Source of the DNA: an uncultured Chryseobacterium sp.
GTDB lineage: Bacteria > Bacteroidota > Bacteroidia > Flavobacteriales > Weeksellaceae
Reading direction: 5' to 3'
Length of the DNA stretch: 64,000 nucleotides
Assembly (NCBI GenBank): GCA_913778085.1
Contig: CAJYXJ010000055.1
Location: forward strand, 1 to 64,000
Shown here in pieces: positions 18,146-26,916 of this stretch (positions are counted from its first letter, which is position 1; each line of letters opens with the position of its first letter). The notes under the pieces are model-generated. The model was not told the origin of the DNA and did not search any database. It worked only from the letters and a program-made list of their open reading frames with translations. The position numbers were made by a program, and so were the translations under genes.

Positions 18146-18959
18146 ATTTTAAAATAATGTGCTGATCGTTACTATTCACTGCTTTCAGATTAAAAGGATA
18201 GCTTACAATGGCAATAACTTCCTTCAGGTTTCCTGTAAATGAACCCTGTATCTTCTCTTTCCGGTATTGATCCGGATATCTTATCTTTACATGATAGGTC
18301 TCTTCAAGATGGCGGATGACTTCTTCATAATCCTGACCGTCAAACGCAAAAGTTCTTATTTTGGACGGACTGTAATAATGATGTTCGATGCCGGAAATAT
18401 CGTTTACCCAGGTTTCGCCCGGCAGCAGATAGGTGATTTTGCCTTTCCGTTCGACTTTTACCTTTCCTTCTTTCAGGGCTACCGATTTCTCGGCCGATTT
18501 CTGATCCAGGAAAAACTGCGTTCCTAATACCTGAACTTTAAAGCCATGCGCATCAATGCGGAAAGGTCTTGTTTTATCTTTGGCAATACTGAAAAAAGCT
18601 TTTCCTTCAAATTCCACGGGCCTCTCGTTTTTGCCGAAACGGTTCCGGTCCATCACAAGCTTACTATTCGGCTCCAGGGTAACGGTGCTTCCGTCGGAAA
18701 GACGGTAGGTTTTCATTTCATTTCCTGTTTTCAGCACCAGCATATCGGCTTTTTCCGTATAATTTCTAGTAGTCCGGTAAAAAAAGACCAATCCGAGCAA
18801 AGGAATAATAACAGCTGCTGCCCAGTATATTTTTTGTCTGTGTCTCGCCCGGCCTTCAGTAGCCCGTTCTATTTTATGCCACATCCTTCGATCGGTTTCC
18901 CCGTCGATCCTGCAGTCTGCTTTTTTTACTTCGTTCCAATCTTTCTCGAATTGATTCAT
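18144..18959 (-). CDS. FecR-family anti-sigma factor
   Basis: This 271-aa protein has a cytoplasmic N-terminal segment (about 43 residues, sigma-binding side) and one membrane helix (about residues 44-62, IYWAAAVIIPLLGLVFFY). The periplasmic FecR domain includes LSDGSTVTLEPNSKL, EFEGKAFFSI, FRIDAHGFKVQVLGTQF and LLPGE. It ends with a DUF4974-like region. It would receive the signal from the STN domain of the SusC protein and release or activate the sigma factor encoded upstream. Confidence 0.95.
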   Translation of the reverse strand: MNQFEKDWNEVKKADCRIDGETDRRMWHKIERATEGRARHRQKIYWAAAVIIPLLGLVFFYRTTRNYTEKADMLVLKTGNEMKTYRLSDGSTVTLEPNSKLVMDRNRFGKNERPVEFEGKAFFSIAKDKTRPFRIDAHGFKVQVLGTQFFLDQKSAEKSVALKEGKVKVERKGKITYLLPGETWVNDISGIEHHYYSPSKIRTFAFDGQDYEEVIRHLEETYHVKIRYPDQYRKEKIQGSFTGNLKEVIAIVSYPFNLKAVNSNDQHIILK

Positions 18960-19053
18960 AAGTGGTATCTCTGAAAGTAATTACGCAGGAATAAAAAAAT
19001 GTCCACCTTACAAAAGTGGATTTAACAATTTGTTCATACGCGTTAACAGATGC

Positions 19054-19542
19054 TTAAAACAGGTGAAGATTGGTGCGGAGGTATGCTAAGGCTTTATTGA
19101 TGCGTTTTTCAACCGCAGTTTTAGAAAGGTTGTTTTCTTCTGCAATTTTCAGGTAGCTGATGTTTTCCACTTTGTTGCGGAGCAGGAATTCTTTATTTTG
19201 AGGAGGCATTTCGTCTAGCAGGCGTTCTATTTTAGTAAGATTTTCTTCTTTCCAGATCGTATCCTGTTCTTCTTCGGTTTCTTCCAATCCGAGAATAATT
19301 TCGGAATCTGAAGCGAAAATCATTTTATTCTTCCGGTAAAAATTGGCGATTTCCTGTTTGGCAGTGCGGAAGATGATGGACTCCGGATATGCAGCATTCT
19401 GAAGCTGCCGGTTGTGCTTCCAGAGATGAATAAAGATTTCCTGCACCACATCCTCAATATCTTCCTGCCCGGAAATATATTTTCTGACGAAGAAATACAC
19501 CTGGTGCCTATACTCTGAATATATCTTTTTGAAATGCCCCAT
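19054..19542 (-). CDS. ECF sigma factor of FecI type
   Basis: This 162-aa RNA polymerase sigma-70 family protein has region 2 (YEYRHQVYFFVRKYISGQEDIEDVVQEIF) and a C-terminal region 4 helix-turn-helix (LLRNKVENISYLKIAEENNLS). I chose the internal ATG, since the longer 184-aa frame begins over a TATATTTG promoter-like element and the sigma domain starts after it. It forms the regulator of the downstream FecR, SusC, SusD and phosphodiesterase genes. Confidence 0.9.
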   Translation of the reverse strand: MGHFKKIYSEYRHQVYFFVRKYISGQEDIEDVVQEIFIHLWKHNRQLQNAAYPESIIFRTAKQEIANFYRKNKMIFASDSEIILGLEETEEEQDTIWKEENLTKIERLLDEMPPQNKEFLLRNKVENISYLKIAEENNLSKTAVEKRINKALAYLRTNLHLF

Positions 19543-19573
19543 ACAATCCTGAAATAAGTAACAGTCAGTCTTG

Positions 19574-19597
19574 CTATTTTTCCGCAAATATATCCAA
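19574..19597 (-). promoter_or_regulatory. Candidate promoter upstream of the ECF sigma factor
   Basis: On the minus strand TATATTTG matches the -7 consensus about 35 bp before the chosen ATG. The corresponding TTTG box is not clear. Confidence 0.4.
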
Positions 19598-19675
19598 AAC
19601 GAAAGCATTTTTTATTAAACGTATATTAAATTTACCTGCCCATCCTGAAATTTAATTTTTATCCGGTATAAAAAA

Positions 19676-19697
19676 GCTGCTTTACGAATAAAGCAGC
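19676..19697 (-). terminator. Intrinsic terminator of the DUF6496-like gene
   Basis: GCTGCTTTA and TAAAGCAGC pair around a TTCG tetraloop, followed on the minus strand by a T tract. It lies 10 bp past the stop codon. Confidence 0.8.
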
Positions 19698-19707
19698 CTT
19701 ATCTTTT

Positions 19708-19899
19708 TTATTTTTTTTTCTTTTTTTCCTTTGGCACTTTTAAGCCTTCTTCTCTCGCTTCGGAAATACCGATGGCTATGGCCTGTTTCCTGCTTTTCAC
19801 TTTCTCGCCGGAAGAAGATTTCAACTTTCCTTCCTTGAATTCATGCATGACCTTTCCTGCTTTGTCCTGAGCTTTCTCCGAATATTTTGTCTTGCTCAT
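19708..19899 (-). CDS. Small basic protein (DUF6496 type)
   Basis: This 63-aa lysine-rich protein has the layout MSKTKYSEKAQDKAGKVMHE, then KLKSSSGEKVKSRKQAIAIG and a poly-Lys tail. Similar small proteins with the VKSRKQAIAIGLSEAR pattern are common in bacteria and are often near stress genes, but the role is unknown. The charge suggests nucleic acid binding. It is 12 bp downstream of a hypothetical gene on the same strand and shares a terminator hairpin. Confidence 0.8.
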   Translation of the reverse strand: MSKTKYSEKAQDKAGKVMHEFKEGKLKSSSGEKVKSRKQAIAIGISEAREEGLKVPKEKKKKK

Positions 19900-19911
19900 G
19901 ATATTATTATT

Positions 19912-20385
19912 TTAAGATTTTAATAAAGAAACACCGATTTCGTAGACATGTGCCTGCTTCAGGTATTTAGATCGTTCTCTGGAAGTTACCGATTCAAAAT
20001 GTCCGTTTTTAATGACGACAATAGGATCTTCGGTATTTTCAATTTCAAAATTTGCAAGATAACGCTCGTCCGGTGGAGACTGTAGCTGTTTAGCTTTAAT
20101 CTTCTGAAGCTCGTCTGCATATTCCCTGAATCCGGGATCTGAAGAATGGATAAATTTATATTCTTCTCCTGCATCTACGAAATAATGCAGTTTTTTTTCC
20201 AATAATCCGCCTTCGGATGTAATGGCAGGATTGTCGTTTCCATCCCTGAACGCGACTTCAACCAATTTCCCGCCTTTGTTACGTGCATATTCTTCAGCAT
20301 CCTCATAGCTGGAGAATCCGGTGTATATAATCTGATCATCCATTTCGTATCGGTTGAGTTCCTGATCGTAAGCATTCTTTTCCAT
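19912..20385 (-). CDS. Hypothetical protein, 157 aa
   Basis: I do not recognise a family. The protein begins MEKNAYDQELNRYEMDDQII and contains a YEDAEEYARNKGGKLVEVAF segment, which resembles an alpha-beta unit, then two further beta-alpha stretches. A longer 173-aa frame exists, but the chosen ATG removes a segment (KKLNKFKIINQII) that looks like translated intergenic DNA. It pairs with the small basic protein 12 bp downstream. Confidence 0.65.
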   Translation of the reverse strand: MEKNAYDQELNRYEMDDQIIYTGFSSYEDAEEYARNKGGKLVEVAFRDGNDNPAITSEGGLLEKKLHYFVDAGEEYKFIHSSDPGFREYADELQKIKAKQLQSPPDERYLANFEIENTEDPIVVIKNGHFESVTSRERSKYLKQAHVYEIGVSLLKS

Positions 20386-20451
20386 AATTATTATTTGATT
20401 TATTATTTTAAACTTATTCAATTTTTTTGCCAAAAACTTGTCACAAAATGC

Positions 20452-20484
20452 TTTTTTTCGACACTTATAAAATTATTATATTTG
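20452..20484 (+). promoter_or_regulatory. Promoter of the DPP-IV gene
   Basis: TATATTTG (20477-20484) is a perfect -7 element and ends 18 bp before the chosen ATG. A T-rich stretch (20452-20458) stands at the -33 position. This supports starting the protein at MKKFL rather than at an upstream in-frame start. Confidence 0.6.
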
Positions 20485-20502
20485 AAATCTTTAAAATTAG
20501 AA

Positions 20503-22632
20503 ATGAAAAAATTCTTAATAACATTTACCATTGCGGCAGCTTTTCAGAGTTTATCCGCTCAGGAAATCACTTTAGACAAAATATATTCAGGATATTACCG
20601 AGGAAAGGGCATTGCCGGGATCACCTCGATGAAAAACGGTGAAAATTACCTGGTAATCGAACAGGGCGGCATTGCCAAATATTCCTACAAAACTTCCCAG
20701 AAAGAAGGCAACCTCGTAGAAGGGCAGTTTGAAAGCTATGAATTTTCGGATGATGAATCTAAAATCCTTCTGCTGAAAGAAAGCCAGCCTATTTACAGAC
20801 ATTCTTTTTTGGGTAAATTTGAAGTAAAAGACTTGAAATCAGGAAAAGTTACCAGCCTGAATAACGGGAATACCGTACAGGAACCACGATTTTCCCCGGA
20901 TGCAGCCAGAGTCGCTTTTATTGCAGACAACAACCTGTTCTATCAAGATCTGAATACCGGAAAAATTACCCAGGTTACAACGGATGGAAAGAAAAATTCC
21001 ATTCTGAACGGTTTGGCCGATTGGGTGTATGAAGAGGAATTCGGGCACGCCAGACAGTATGAATGGACCAAAAACTCGGATGCGCTTGTTTTTGTAAAAT
21101 CAGACGAGAGCCAGGTTCCGGAAATCTACATTCCTATTTATGGTAAAACACTATATCCTACGGAAATGCGTTATAAATACCCTAAAGCCGGAGAAAATAA
21201 TTCTGTGGTTTCCGCACAGTTATACCGTCTTGACAATGGAAAAACAATTCCTCTGAATCTTCAGGCATTTAAAAACTATTATATCGCCAATGTTTTCCAG
21301 ACCGCCAAAGCGGATGAAATCGTTCTGATTACTTCGGAAAGGGTTCAGAATGCTTCGGATGTTTTAAAAGTAAATACCAAAACCGGAGCAGTACAGAAAT
21401 TATTTACTGAAACCGATGAGAAATGGATTGATACTGATAGTCCTACACTGGAATTCCTGGAAGACGATTCTTTCCTCTGGGCTTCCGAAAGAGATGGCAA
21501 CCGTCATCTGTATTGGTATGATAAAGACGGTAAGCTGAAAAAACAGGTAACCAAAGGAAACTGGGAGGTAACGGATTATTACGGCTACAATCCGAAATCA
21601 AAAGAAATCTATGTTCAGACCACTGAAAAAGGAAGCATCAACAAAGTGGTTTCCAAGGTGAATATCGAAAACGGAAAGTCCCAGCTGATTTCCAACCCGG
21701 AAGGAAACAACTCTGCCAACTTCAGTAAAAACTACAATTATTTTATCGAAACTTCTTCCACCGCTGCCAAACCGTATACTTTCGTTTTGAAGGACGGTAA
21801 CGGAAAAGTGGTGAAAGAACTTCAGAATAATGAGGCCCAACTTCAAAAATTAAAGGCAGACAGTTTTGTGGAAAAAGAATTCATCACCATTCCGAATGCT
21901 GTAGGAGACCAGATGAATGCCTGGATCATCAAGCCAAAGAATTTTGACAAAAACAAAAAATATCCGCTGTTCATGTTCCAGTATTCAGGACCGGGCTCCC
22001 AACAGGTTTCCAATTCATGGGACAACGGAAACGCGATTTGGTTTGAAATGCTTGCCCAGAAAGGTTACATCGTAGCCTGTGTAGATGGACGCGGGACGGG
22101 TTATAAAGGTGCCAAATTCAAGAAAGTGACCTATATGGATCTTGGAAAATATGAGATCGAAGACCAGATTACCGCTGCCAAATGGTTCGGAAACCAATCA
22201 TACATCGATAAAACCCGGATCGGGATGTTCGGGTGGAGCTTCGGAGGGTATATGACCAGCCTTGCCATGACGAAAGGTGCTGATGTCTTCAAAATGGGAA
22301 TCGCCGTAGCACCGGTGACCAACTGGAGATATTACGACTCAGTGTATACGGAAAGGTTCATGAGAACGCCTCAGGAAAACCCGGACGGCTATGACAAGAA
22401 TTCTCCTACCGAATATGCGAATTTACTGAAAGGGAAATTCTTATTAATCCACGGTACGGCTGATGATAACGTGCATTTCCAGAATTCCATGGAGTTCTCC
22501 GAAGCTTTGATCCAGAAAAAAAAACAGTTTGACTTCATGGCTTATCCTGATAAAAACCACGGCATTTACGGAGGACAGACCAGACCTCAGCTGTATCAGA
22601 AAATGACGGATTTTATTTTGGAGAATCTGTAA
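20503..22632 (+). CDS. Dipeptidyl peptidase IV (S9 family prolyl peptidase)
   Basis: This 709-aa protein has a signal peptide (MKKFLITFTIAAAFQSLSAQ), an N-terminal eight-bladed propeller (about residues 30-450) and a C-terminal alpha/beta-hydrolase domain. The catalytic triad is Ser579 (GWSFGGYMT), Asp654 (HGTADDNVH) and His686 (DKNHGIYG). The DWVYEEEF motif supplies the glutamates that bind the substrate N-terminus, so removal of X-Pro dipeptides is expected. It acts in the periplasm or outside the cell. The three peptide transporters downstream fit a peptide-scavenging role. A terminator follows. Confidence 0.94.
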   Translation: MKKFLITFTIAAAFQSLSAQEITLDKIYSGYYRGKGIAGITSMKNGENYLVIEQGGIAKYSYKTSQKEGNLVEGQFESYEFSDDESKILLLKESQPIYRHSFLGKFEVKDLKSGKVTSLNNGNTVQEPRFSPDAARVAFIADNNLFYQDLNTGKITQVTTDGKKNSILNGLADWVYEEEFGHARQYEWTKNSDALVFVKSDESQVPEIYIPIYGKTLYPTEMRYKYPKAGENNSVVSAQLYRLDNGKTIPLNLQAFKNYYIANVFQTAKADEIVLITSERVQNASDVLKVNTKTGAVQKLFTETDEKWIDTDSPTLEFLEDDSFLWASERDGNRHLYWYDKDGKLKKQVTKGNWEVTDYYGYNPKSKEIYVQTTEKGSINKVVSKVNIENGKSQLISNPEGNNSANFSKNYNYFIETSSTAAKPYTFVLKDGNGKVVKELQNNEAQLQKLKADSFVEKEFITIPNAVGDQMNAWIIKPKNFDKNKKYPLFMFQYSGPGSQQVSNSWDNGNAIWFEMLAQKGYIVACVDGRGTGYKGAKFKKVTYMDLGKYEIEDQITAAKWFGNQSYIDKTRIGMFGWSFGGYMTSLAMTKGADVFKMGIAVAPVTNWRYYDSVYTERFMRTPQENPDGYDKNSPTEYANLLKGKFLLIHGTADDNVHFQNSMEFSEALIQKKKQFDFMAYPDKNHGIYGGQTRPQLYQKMTDFILENL

Positions 22633-22656
22633 TTTCAGATCAATTTAATCATAAAT

Positions 22657-22692
22657 AAACCCGGACTTCAATGAGAAATCCGGGTTTTATTT
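22657..22692 (+). terminator. Intrinsic terminator of the DPP-IV gene
   Basis: AAACCCGGA and TCCGGGTTT form a 9-bp stem with a 13-nt loop, followed by TATTTTC. The end of the frameshifted toxin gene on the other strand overlaps this hairpin. Confidence 0.75.
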
Positions 22693-22990
22693 TCTGTTGT
22701 TCCACTGTTCCGGGTTTCTGGAAGTGTGGAAGACTGAATATATTTCAATACGGTTTTCCTTTTTCATCATAAATGAAATGAATCCCATAAGGAAATCTCT
22801 CTAGGAAAAGGATTCTTTGACGGTCATATTTAAATTCAAAAGTCAAAGGATTTTCTTTAATAAAATTAATTTTTGATTGAAATTCTTCTTTAAATTTATT
22901 CCATAGCTTTTTATCAATTTTTCTATACCAATCATGTATTTCTTTTAAATCATTTTTTACAAAGCGGCTATAGATTAATTCAGCCTTCAT
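22687..22990 (-). pseudogene. RelE/ParE-type toxin, C-terminus shifted out of frame
   Basis: The open frame encodes 81 aa and ends in GKPY at a TGA. The start resembles ParE/RelE toxins (LIYSRFVKNDLKEIHDWY, then FKEEFQSKINFIKENPLTF, then ERFPYGIHFIYD). The missing end is intact in another frame directly after it: IEIYSVFHTSRNPEQWNNRK. HTSRNPEQW is the conserved final strand and helix of this family. One surplus base near 22750 explains the break. The toxin is therefore probably inactive, unless this is a sequencing error. It overlaps its antitoxin gene by 11 bp. Confidence 0.8.
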
Positions 22991-23225
22991 TTTCCAGGTC
23001 CTTTAGATAATCATTCATTTCAGATTCGGAAACAAAACTCTGAGGATTATTCCGGGCGTATTCTGTTCTTCTTTTGACTTCTTCTTTTTGCCATTCGGGA
23101 ACGTCATTTAAAGCAGTTCTGCGATGCTTATCCTTCAGAAAATCAATAAAATCATTTACTTCACTGTAAAAACTTTCAGGCAGTGACTCAAGATTTTTTT
23201 CTATTTCTTTCAATGTAATTTCCAT
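22980..23225 (-). CDS. Antitoxin of a RelE/ParE-type module
   Basis: This 81-aa protein resembles antitoxins of type II modules. The N-terminal region MEITLKEIEKNLESLPESFY followed by VNDFIDFLKDK is like small addiction-module components. The C-terminal part is charged (WQKEEVKRRTEYARNNPQSF, SESEMNDYLKDLENEG) and would be the toxin-binding tail. It is upstream of and overlaps the toxin gene, as expected. The ATG at this start is preferred over an in-frame upstream TTG. Confidence 0.7.
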   Translation of the reverse strand: MEITLKEIEKNLESLPESFYSEVNDFIDFLKDKHRRTALNDVPEWQKEEVKRRTEYARNNPQSFVSESEMNDYLKDLENEG

Positions 23226-23280
23226 TTGTTCATCTTTATTATCCAAAGTGAATAAAATCCGATTATTCTTTTTAAAATTC

Positions 23281-23288
23281 TATATTTG
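23281..23288 (+). promoter_or_regulatory. Promoter -7 element of the first POT transporter
   Basis: TATATTTG is a perfect match, 21 bp before the preferred ATG. This indicates that the preceding in-frame TTG, at 23295, is not the start. Confidence 0.6.
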
Positions 23289-23309
23289 TGAAATTTGAAA
23301 TTTGAACCT

Positions 23310-24965
23310 ATGAAGACCAAACATCCTAAGGGATTGCCTTTCCTCTTCTTTACTGAAATGTGGGAGCGTTTCGGCTATTATCTTATTCTCGGAATTTTTG
23401 TACTGTATGTCATCGAACCGGCCGGCATCAAAGGCGGCCTCGGACTTCCCGATAAAACGGCAGACGATATTTTCGGGACTTACATTGCATTGACTTACTT
23501 AACGCCCTTCATCGGCGGATTCCTGGCCGACCGGGTGCTGGGATATATCAAATCCATCTACATTGGAGGGGTCCTGATGGCTGCCGGATACATCGGAATG
23601 GGCGTGTTTAAAGACCTGACGTTATTTTACTCATCCCTCGCTTTGATTATTATCGGAAACGGGTTTTTCAAGCCTACCATTTCCACTTTACTGGGAAATT
23701 TATATTCTGAAGAACCTTACAAAGCCAATAAAGATTCCGGGTACAATATCTTCTATATGGGGATAAATATCGGGGCATTTATCTGTAATATCATCGCAGC
23801 CTTCATGCGGAATAAATTCGGGTGGGGGGAAGCCTTTATTACAGCCGGTGTCGGAATGCTGGTAGGGCTTGTTATCTTTACAATCGGAAGAAAGCATTAC
23901 CTTCATGCAGCCCAGATGAAACCCGTACAGGAGGGCGATACCAAACTGTCCGAAATTTTGCTTAAAGTATTCTTACCCGCTATTATTGCCGGAATTATCG
24001 GATGGGTAATTCCCGGAAATATTTTTGGAAGTGACAGTACGGACGCCTTTATCTTTGCGTGTATCCCGGTAATTTACTTTTACGCTTCACTGTATTTCAA
24101 AGCGAAGCCGGAGGAAAAATCATCCATTGGAGCATTGCTATCTGTTTTTATGATCAGTATGTTTTTCTGGGCGGTGTTTAAGCAGAACGGAACCGCTTTA
24201 ACGAGATGGGCAAATTATTACACCGACCGCAGCGTTCCCGCTTCCATGGAAAAGCCGCTGGAAAGCATTTATATGGTGGACGGGAAAAGCTATGAGGACA
24301 AGGAAGTCCCGGTGTACGACGATCAGTTCCAGTCGCAGAAAGATAAAGACGGAAAAGCCATTAAGGTTCAGGGCAAAGATGTTTATTTCAAAAATATATC
24401 CCCTGAGCAGCGTGCAAAGATGGAAAGCAATCCTGCTAAAAAAATATATCTGTACAACACCGAATTGTTTCAGTCGATCAATCCTTTTTGGGTGATTGCT
24501 CTGACCCCAGTGATTGTCGGTTTTTGGGCATTGTTGAGAAGAAGAGGAAAAGAGCCTCTGACGCCTACGAAAATTGTTCTCGGACTTTTTATTTCCGCAT
24601 TGTCCTGTCTTGTTATGGTACTGGCAGTTTGGGCCGGAGACAACGGTGCGGTGAAAGTTTCACCATGGTGGCTGGTAGCCAGCTACGGAGTGATTACCAT
24701 AGGAGAATTATGCCTATCCCCAATGGGACTGTCTTTTGTTTCAAAGCTTTCTCCGGTAAGATTTACCGCCCTGATGATGGGAGGTTTTTTCCTGGCCAAT
24801 TCTGTAGGGAACAAGCTTTCGGGGATCCTGGCGAGCACCTGGTACAGCTATGACAATAAAATGAATTATTTCCTGGTGAATTGTGCCCTGCTAATATTCG
24901 CCACTTTATTAGGTCTTTCCATGCTGAAAAGGCTTAACAGAATCATGAAAGAAAAAGGTCATTAA
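23310..24965 (+). CDS. Proton-dependent oligopeptide transporter (POT/PTR2), first copy
   Basis: This 551-aa inner-membrane protein would import di- and tripeptides with protons. The ExxERF motif is present at the N-terminus (EMWERFGYYLILGIF), followed by the second PTR2 signature FYMGINIGAF and GNGFFKPTISTLLGNLY. The third repeats occur as GELCLSPMGLSFVSKL. About 12-14 membrane segments are visible, with a long soluble insertion (about residues 325-390). Two paralogues follow within 4 kb. The start is the ATG that follows the -7 element. Confidence 0.92.
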   Translation: MKTKHPKGLPFLFFTEMWERFGYYLILGIFVLYVIEPAGIKGGLGLPDKTADDIFGTYIALTYLTPFIGGFLADRVLGYIKSIYIGGVLMAAGYIGMGVFKDLTLFYSSLALIIIGNGFFKPTISTLLGNLYSEEPYKANKDSGYNIFYMGINIGAFICNIIAAFMRNKFGWGEAFITAGVGMLVGLVIFTIGRKHYLHAAQMKPVQEGDTKLSEILLKVFLPAIIAGIIGWVIPGNIFGSDSTDAFIFACIPVIYFYASLYFKAKPEEKSSIGALLSVFMISMFFWAVFKQNGTALTRWANYYTDRSVPASMEKPLESIYMVDGKSYEDKEVPVYDDQFQSQKDKDGKAIKVQGKDVYFKNISPEQRAKMESNPAKKIYLYNTELFQSINPFWVIALTPVIVGFWALLRRRGKEPLTPTKIVLGLFISALSCLVMVLAVWAGDNGAVKVSPWWLVASYGVITIGELCLSPMGLSFVSKLSPVRFTALMMGGFFLANSVGNKLSGILASTWYSYDNKMNYFLVNCALLIFATLLGLSMLKRLNRIMKEKGH

Positions 24966-24991
24966 TAGCAGGCTGCAATACCAAAATAAGG

Positions 24992-25018
24992 GCTGCATAC
25001 GGGTTATGCAGCTTTTTT
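24992..25018 (+). terminator. Intrinsic terminator of the first POT transporter
   Basis: GCTGCATA and TATGCAGC pair around CGGGT and are followed by TTTTTT. Confidence 0.85.
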
Positions 25019-25040
25019 ATTTAATTATAAAATTAAAACC

Positions 25041-25070
25041 TTGCTGAAAACACAAAAAAAACTATATTTG
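25041..25070 (+). promoter_or_regulatory. Promoter of the second POT transporter
   Basis: TTG (25041-25043) is separated by 19 bp from the perfect -7 element TATATTTG (25063-25070), giving a textbook Bacteroidetes promoter. The start codon follows 30 bp later. Confidence 0.75.
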
Positions 25071-25099
25071 TCAGTCTTAACAAAAATTAACAATAGAAA

Positions 25100-26854
25100 A
25101 TGGATAATATTGATGCATTAAGTCCGAAACAGGATGAATTTGTAGAGAATAAAGGTTCCAAACATCCAAAAGGATTATGGGTGCTTTTCGGAACTGAAAT
25201 GTGGGAGCGTTTCAATTTTTACGGGATGAGAGCCCTTTTAACGCTCTTCATGGTAAATTCCCTATTGATAAAAGAAGCTGATGCAGCGATTATCTATGGC
25301 GGGTTCCTGGCTTTATGTTATCTTACGCCACTTTTAGGAGGTTTTATTGCCGACAAATATATCGGTAACCGGAATGCCATCCTGATTGGAGGAACTCTAA
25401 TGGCCATCGGACAGTTCTTGCTTTTCATCAGTGCCTCAACATTTTCCGGAAGCCTGGACAGTGCTAAGACATTTATGTGGCTGGCTTTATTCATTATTAT
25501 CTTCGGTAACGGATTCTTTAAGCCGAATATTTCTTCGATGGTGGGAAGCCTATATCCGAAGCAGGAAAAATCCAAGCTGGATTCTGCATTTACCATCTTC
25601 TACATGGGAATCAATATCGGGGCGTTCCTGGGTCAGTTCATCTGTCCTTACGTAGGTGACGTAAAAGATGCGACTACCGGAGTACGTGATATTTTTGCTT
25701 TCAAATGGGGATTCCTGGCCGCTTCGATCGCCATGGTTATCGGCACCATTACCTTCTTTATTCTTAAAAACAAATATGTAGTTACTCCCGAAGGAAGACC
25801 GATCGGAGGATTACCGAAAAATAATACCAGCGCAGATTTTGAAGAAGGGGAAACCCAGACGGCTAAGTTCTCAGGAGCAGCTTTGGGAATCACTGGAGGA
25901 CTGTTTGTTATTTTATTCTTTGTTTTCAGATATCTTCTTGTTGGAGAATTTGGATTTAAAGCGGTAGAAATGGGACAGCTGATTAAAGGAATTATCTATC
26001 CTTTTATTTATGCAGCCGGTATTTCTTTGGCATTTCTGATCATGAGTTCTGCTGAAAACAAAGTGGAAAGACAGAGAATCTGGGTAATCTATATCGTATC
26101 CTTTTTTATTATTTTCTTCTGGGCGGCTTTTGAGCAGGCAGGTTCTTCACTGACTTTTATCGCAGATAACCAGACTGATAGAAATATCCTGGGATGGAAC
26201 ATGCCGCCTTCTATGGTACAGATCTTCAACGGGATCTTCGTTGTTGCCCTGGCTGTTCCTTTCAGCTTGCTTTGGGATAAATTGAGAGCCAAAGGAAAAG
26301 AACCGGTTTCGCCGATGAAACAGGCTATGGGTCTTGCCCTGATCGCTTTAAGCTACTTCATCATTGCACACAATGTAAAAGATCTTGGAAACTCAGGATT
26401 ATTGGCCATCAAATGGTTAATGTTACTCTATTTCATCCAGACCTGTGGTGAGCTTTGCCTTTCGCCGATCGGTTTATCATTGGTAGGTAAGCTTGCTCCG
26501 AAAAGATTTGCGTCATTATTGTACGGGGTATTCTTCATCTCCAATGCTGCCGGATACGCTTTGGCAGGTTCATTGGGAGCACTTATTCCGGCTACGGGTG
26601 ACAAATTCTCCAAAGCACAGGAAATCGGAGTAAACCTTCAGGATGTCCTTGATAAGAAAGTGACCCTGAATCCTGAACAGGTGGCCGCTTTTGAAAAAGC
26701 ACAGCTTCCGTTGGAAAACCCGACTTTCGTAGGATTTGAAATCCACAACTTATTTGAATTCTTCATGGTATTCGTTGTACTTTGCGGAATCGCAGCGGTA
26801 ATTCTGGCTTTAATTTCACCGATTCTGAAGAAGATGATGCACGGTGTCAACTAA
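25100..26854 (+). CDS. Proton-dependent oligopeptide transporter (POT/PTR2), second copy
   Basis: This 584-aa paralogue has the PTR2 motifs EMWERFNFYGMRALL, FYMGINIGAFLGQF, GNGFFKPNISSMVGSLY and CGELCLSPIGLSLVGKL. It differs from the first copy in its N-terminal extension (MDNIDALSPKQDEFVENKGS) and a C-terminal insertion rich in Lys and Gln. It has its own promoter and terminator, so the paralogues may be expressed independently. Confidence 0.93.
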   Translation: MDNIDALSPKQDEFVENKGSKHPKGLWVLFGTEMWERFNFYGMRALLTLFMVNSLLIKEADAAIIYGGFLALCYLTPLLGGFIADKYIGNRNAILIGGTLMAIGQFLLFISASTFSGSLDSAKTFMWLALFIIIFGNGFFKPNISSMVGSLYPKQEKSKLDSAFTIFYMGINIGAFLGQFICPYVGDVKDATTGVRDIFAFKWGFLAASIAMVIGTITFFILKNKYVVTPEGRPIGGLPKNNTSADFEEGETQTAKFSGAALGITGGLFVILFFVFRYLLVGEFGFKAVEMGQLIKGIIYPFIYAAGISLAFLIMSSAENKVERQRIWVIYIVSFFIIFFWAAFEQAGSSLTFIADNQTDRNILGWNMPPSMVQIFNGIFVVALAVPFSLLWDKLRAKGKEPVSPMKQAMGLALIALSYFIIAHNVKDLGNSGLLAIKWLMLLYFIQTCGELCLSPIGLSLVGKLAPKRFASLLYGVFFISNAAGYALAGSLGALIPATGDKFSKAQEIGVNLQDVLDKKVTLNPEQVAAFEKAQLPLENPTFVGFEIHNLFEFFMVFVVLCGIAAVILALISPILKKMMHGVN

Positions 26855-26880
26855 TTTGCATTAAAATAAAATATACTGTA

Positions 26881-26910
26881 AACCTCTGCCAAGTCAGAGG
26901 TTTTTTTTAT
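26881..26910 (+). terminator. Intrinsic terminator of the second POT transporter
   Basis: AACCTCTG and CAGAGGTT pair around CCAAGT, followed by eight T. It separates the transporter from the DUF1016 gene. Confidence 0.85.
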
Positions 26911-26916
26911 TTTCGT

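Noticed and set aside
23295-23309. TTG as start of the first POT transporter
   Set aside because: It begins immediately after the -7 element, so it is at or before the expected transcript start. The ATG at 23310 matches the conserved N-terminus.
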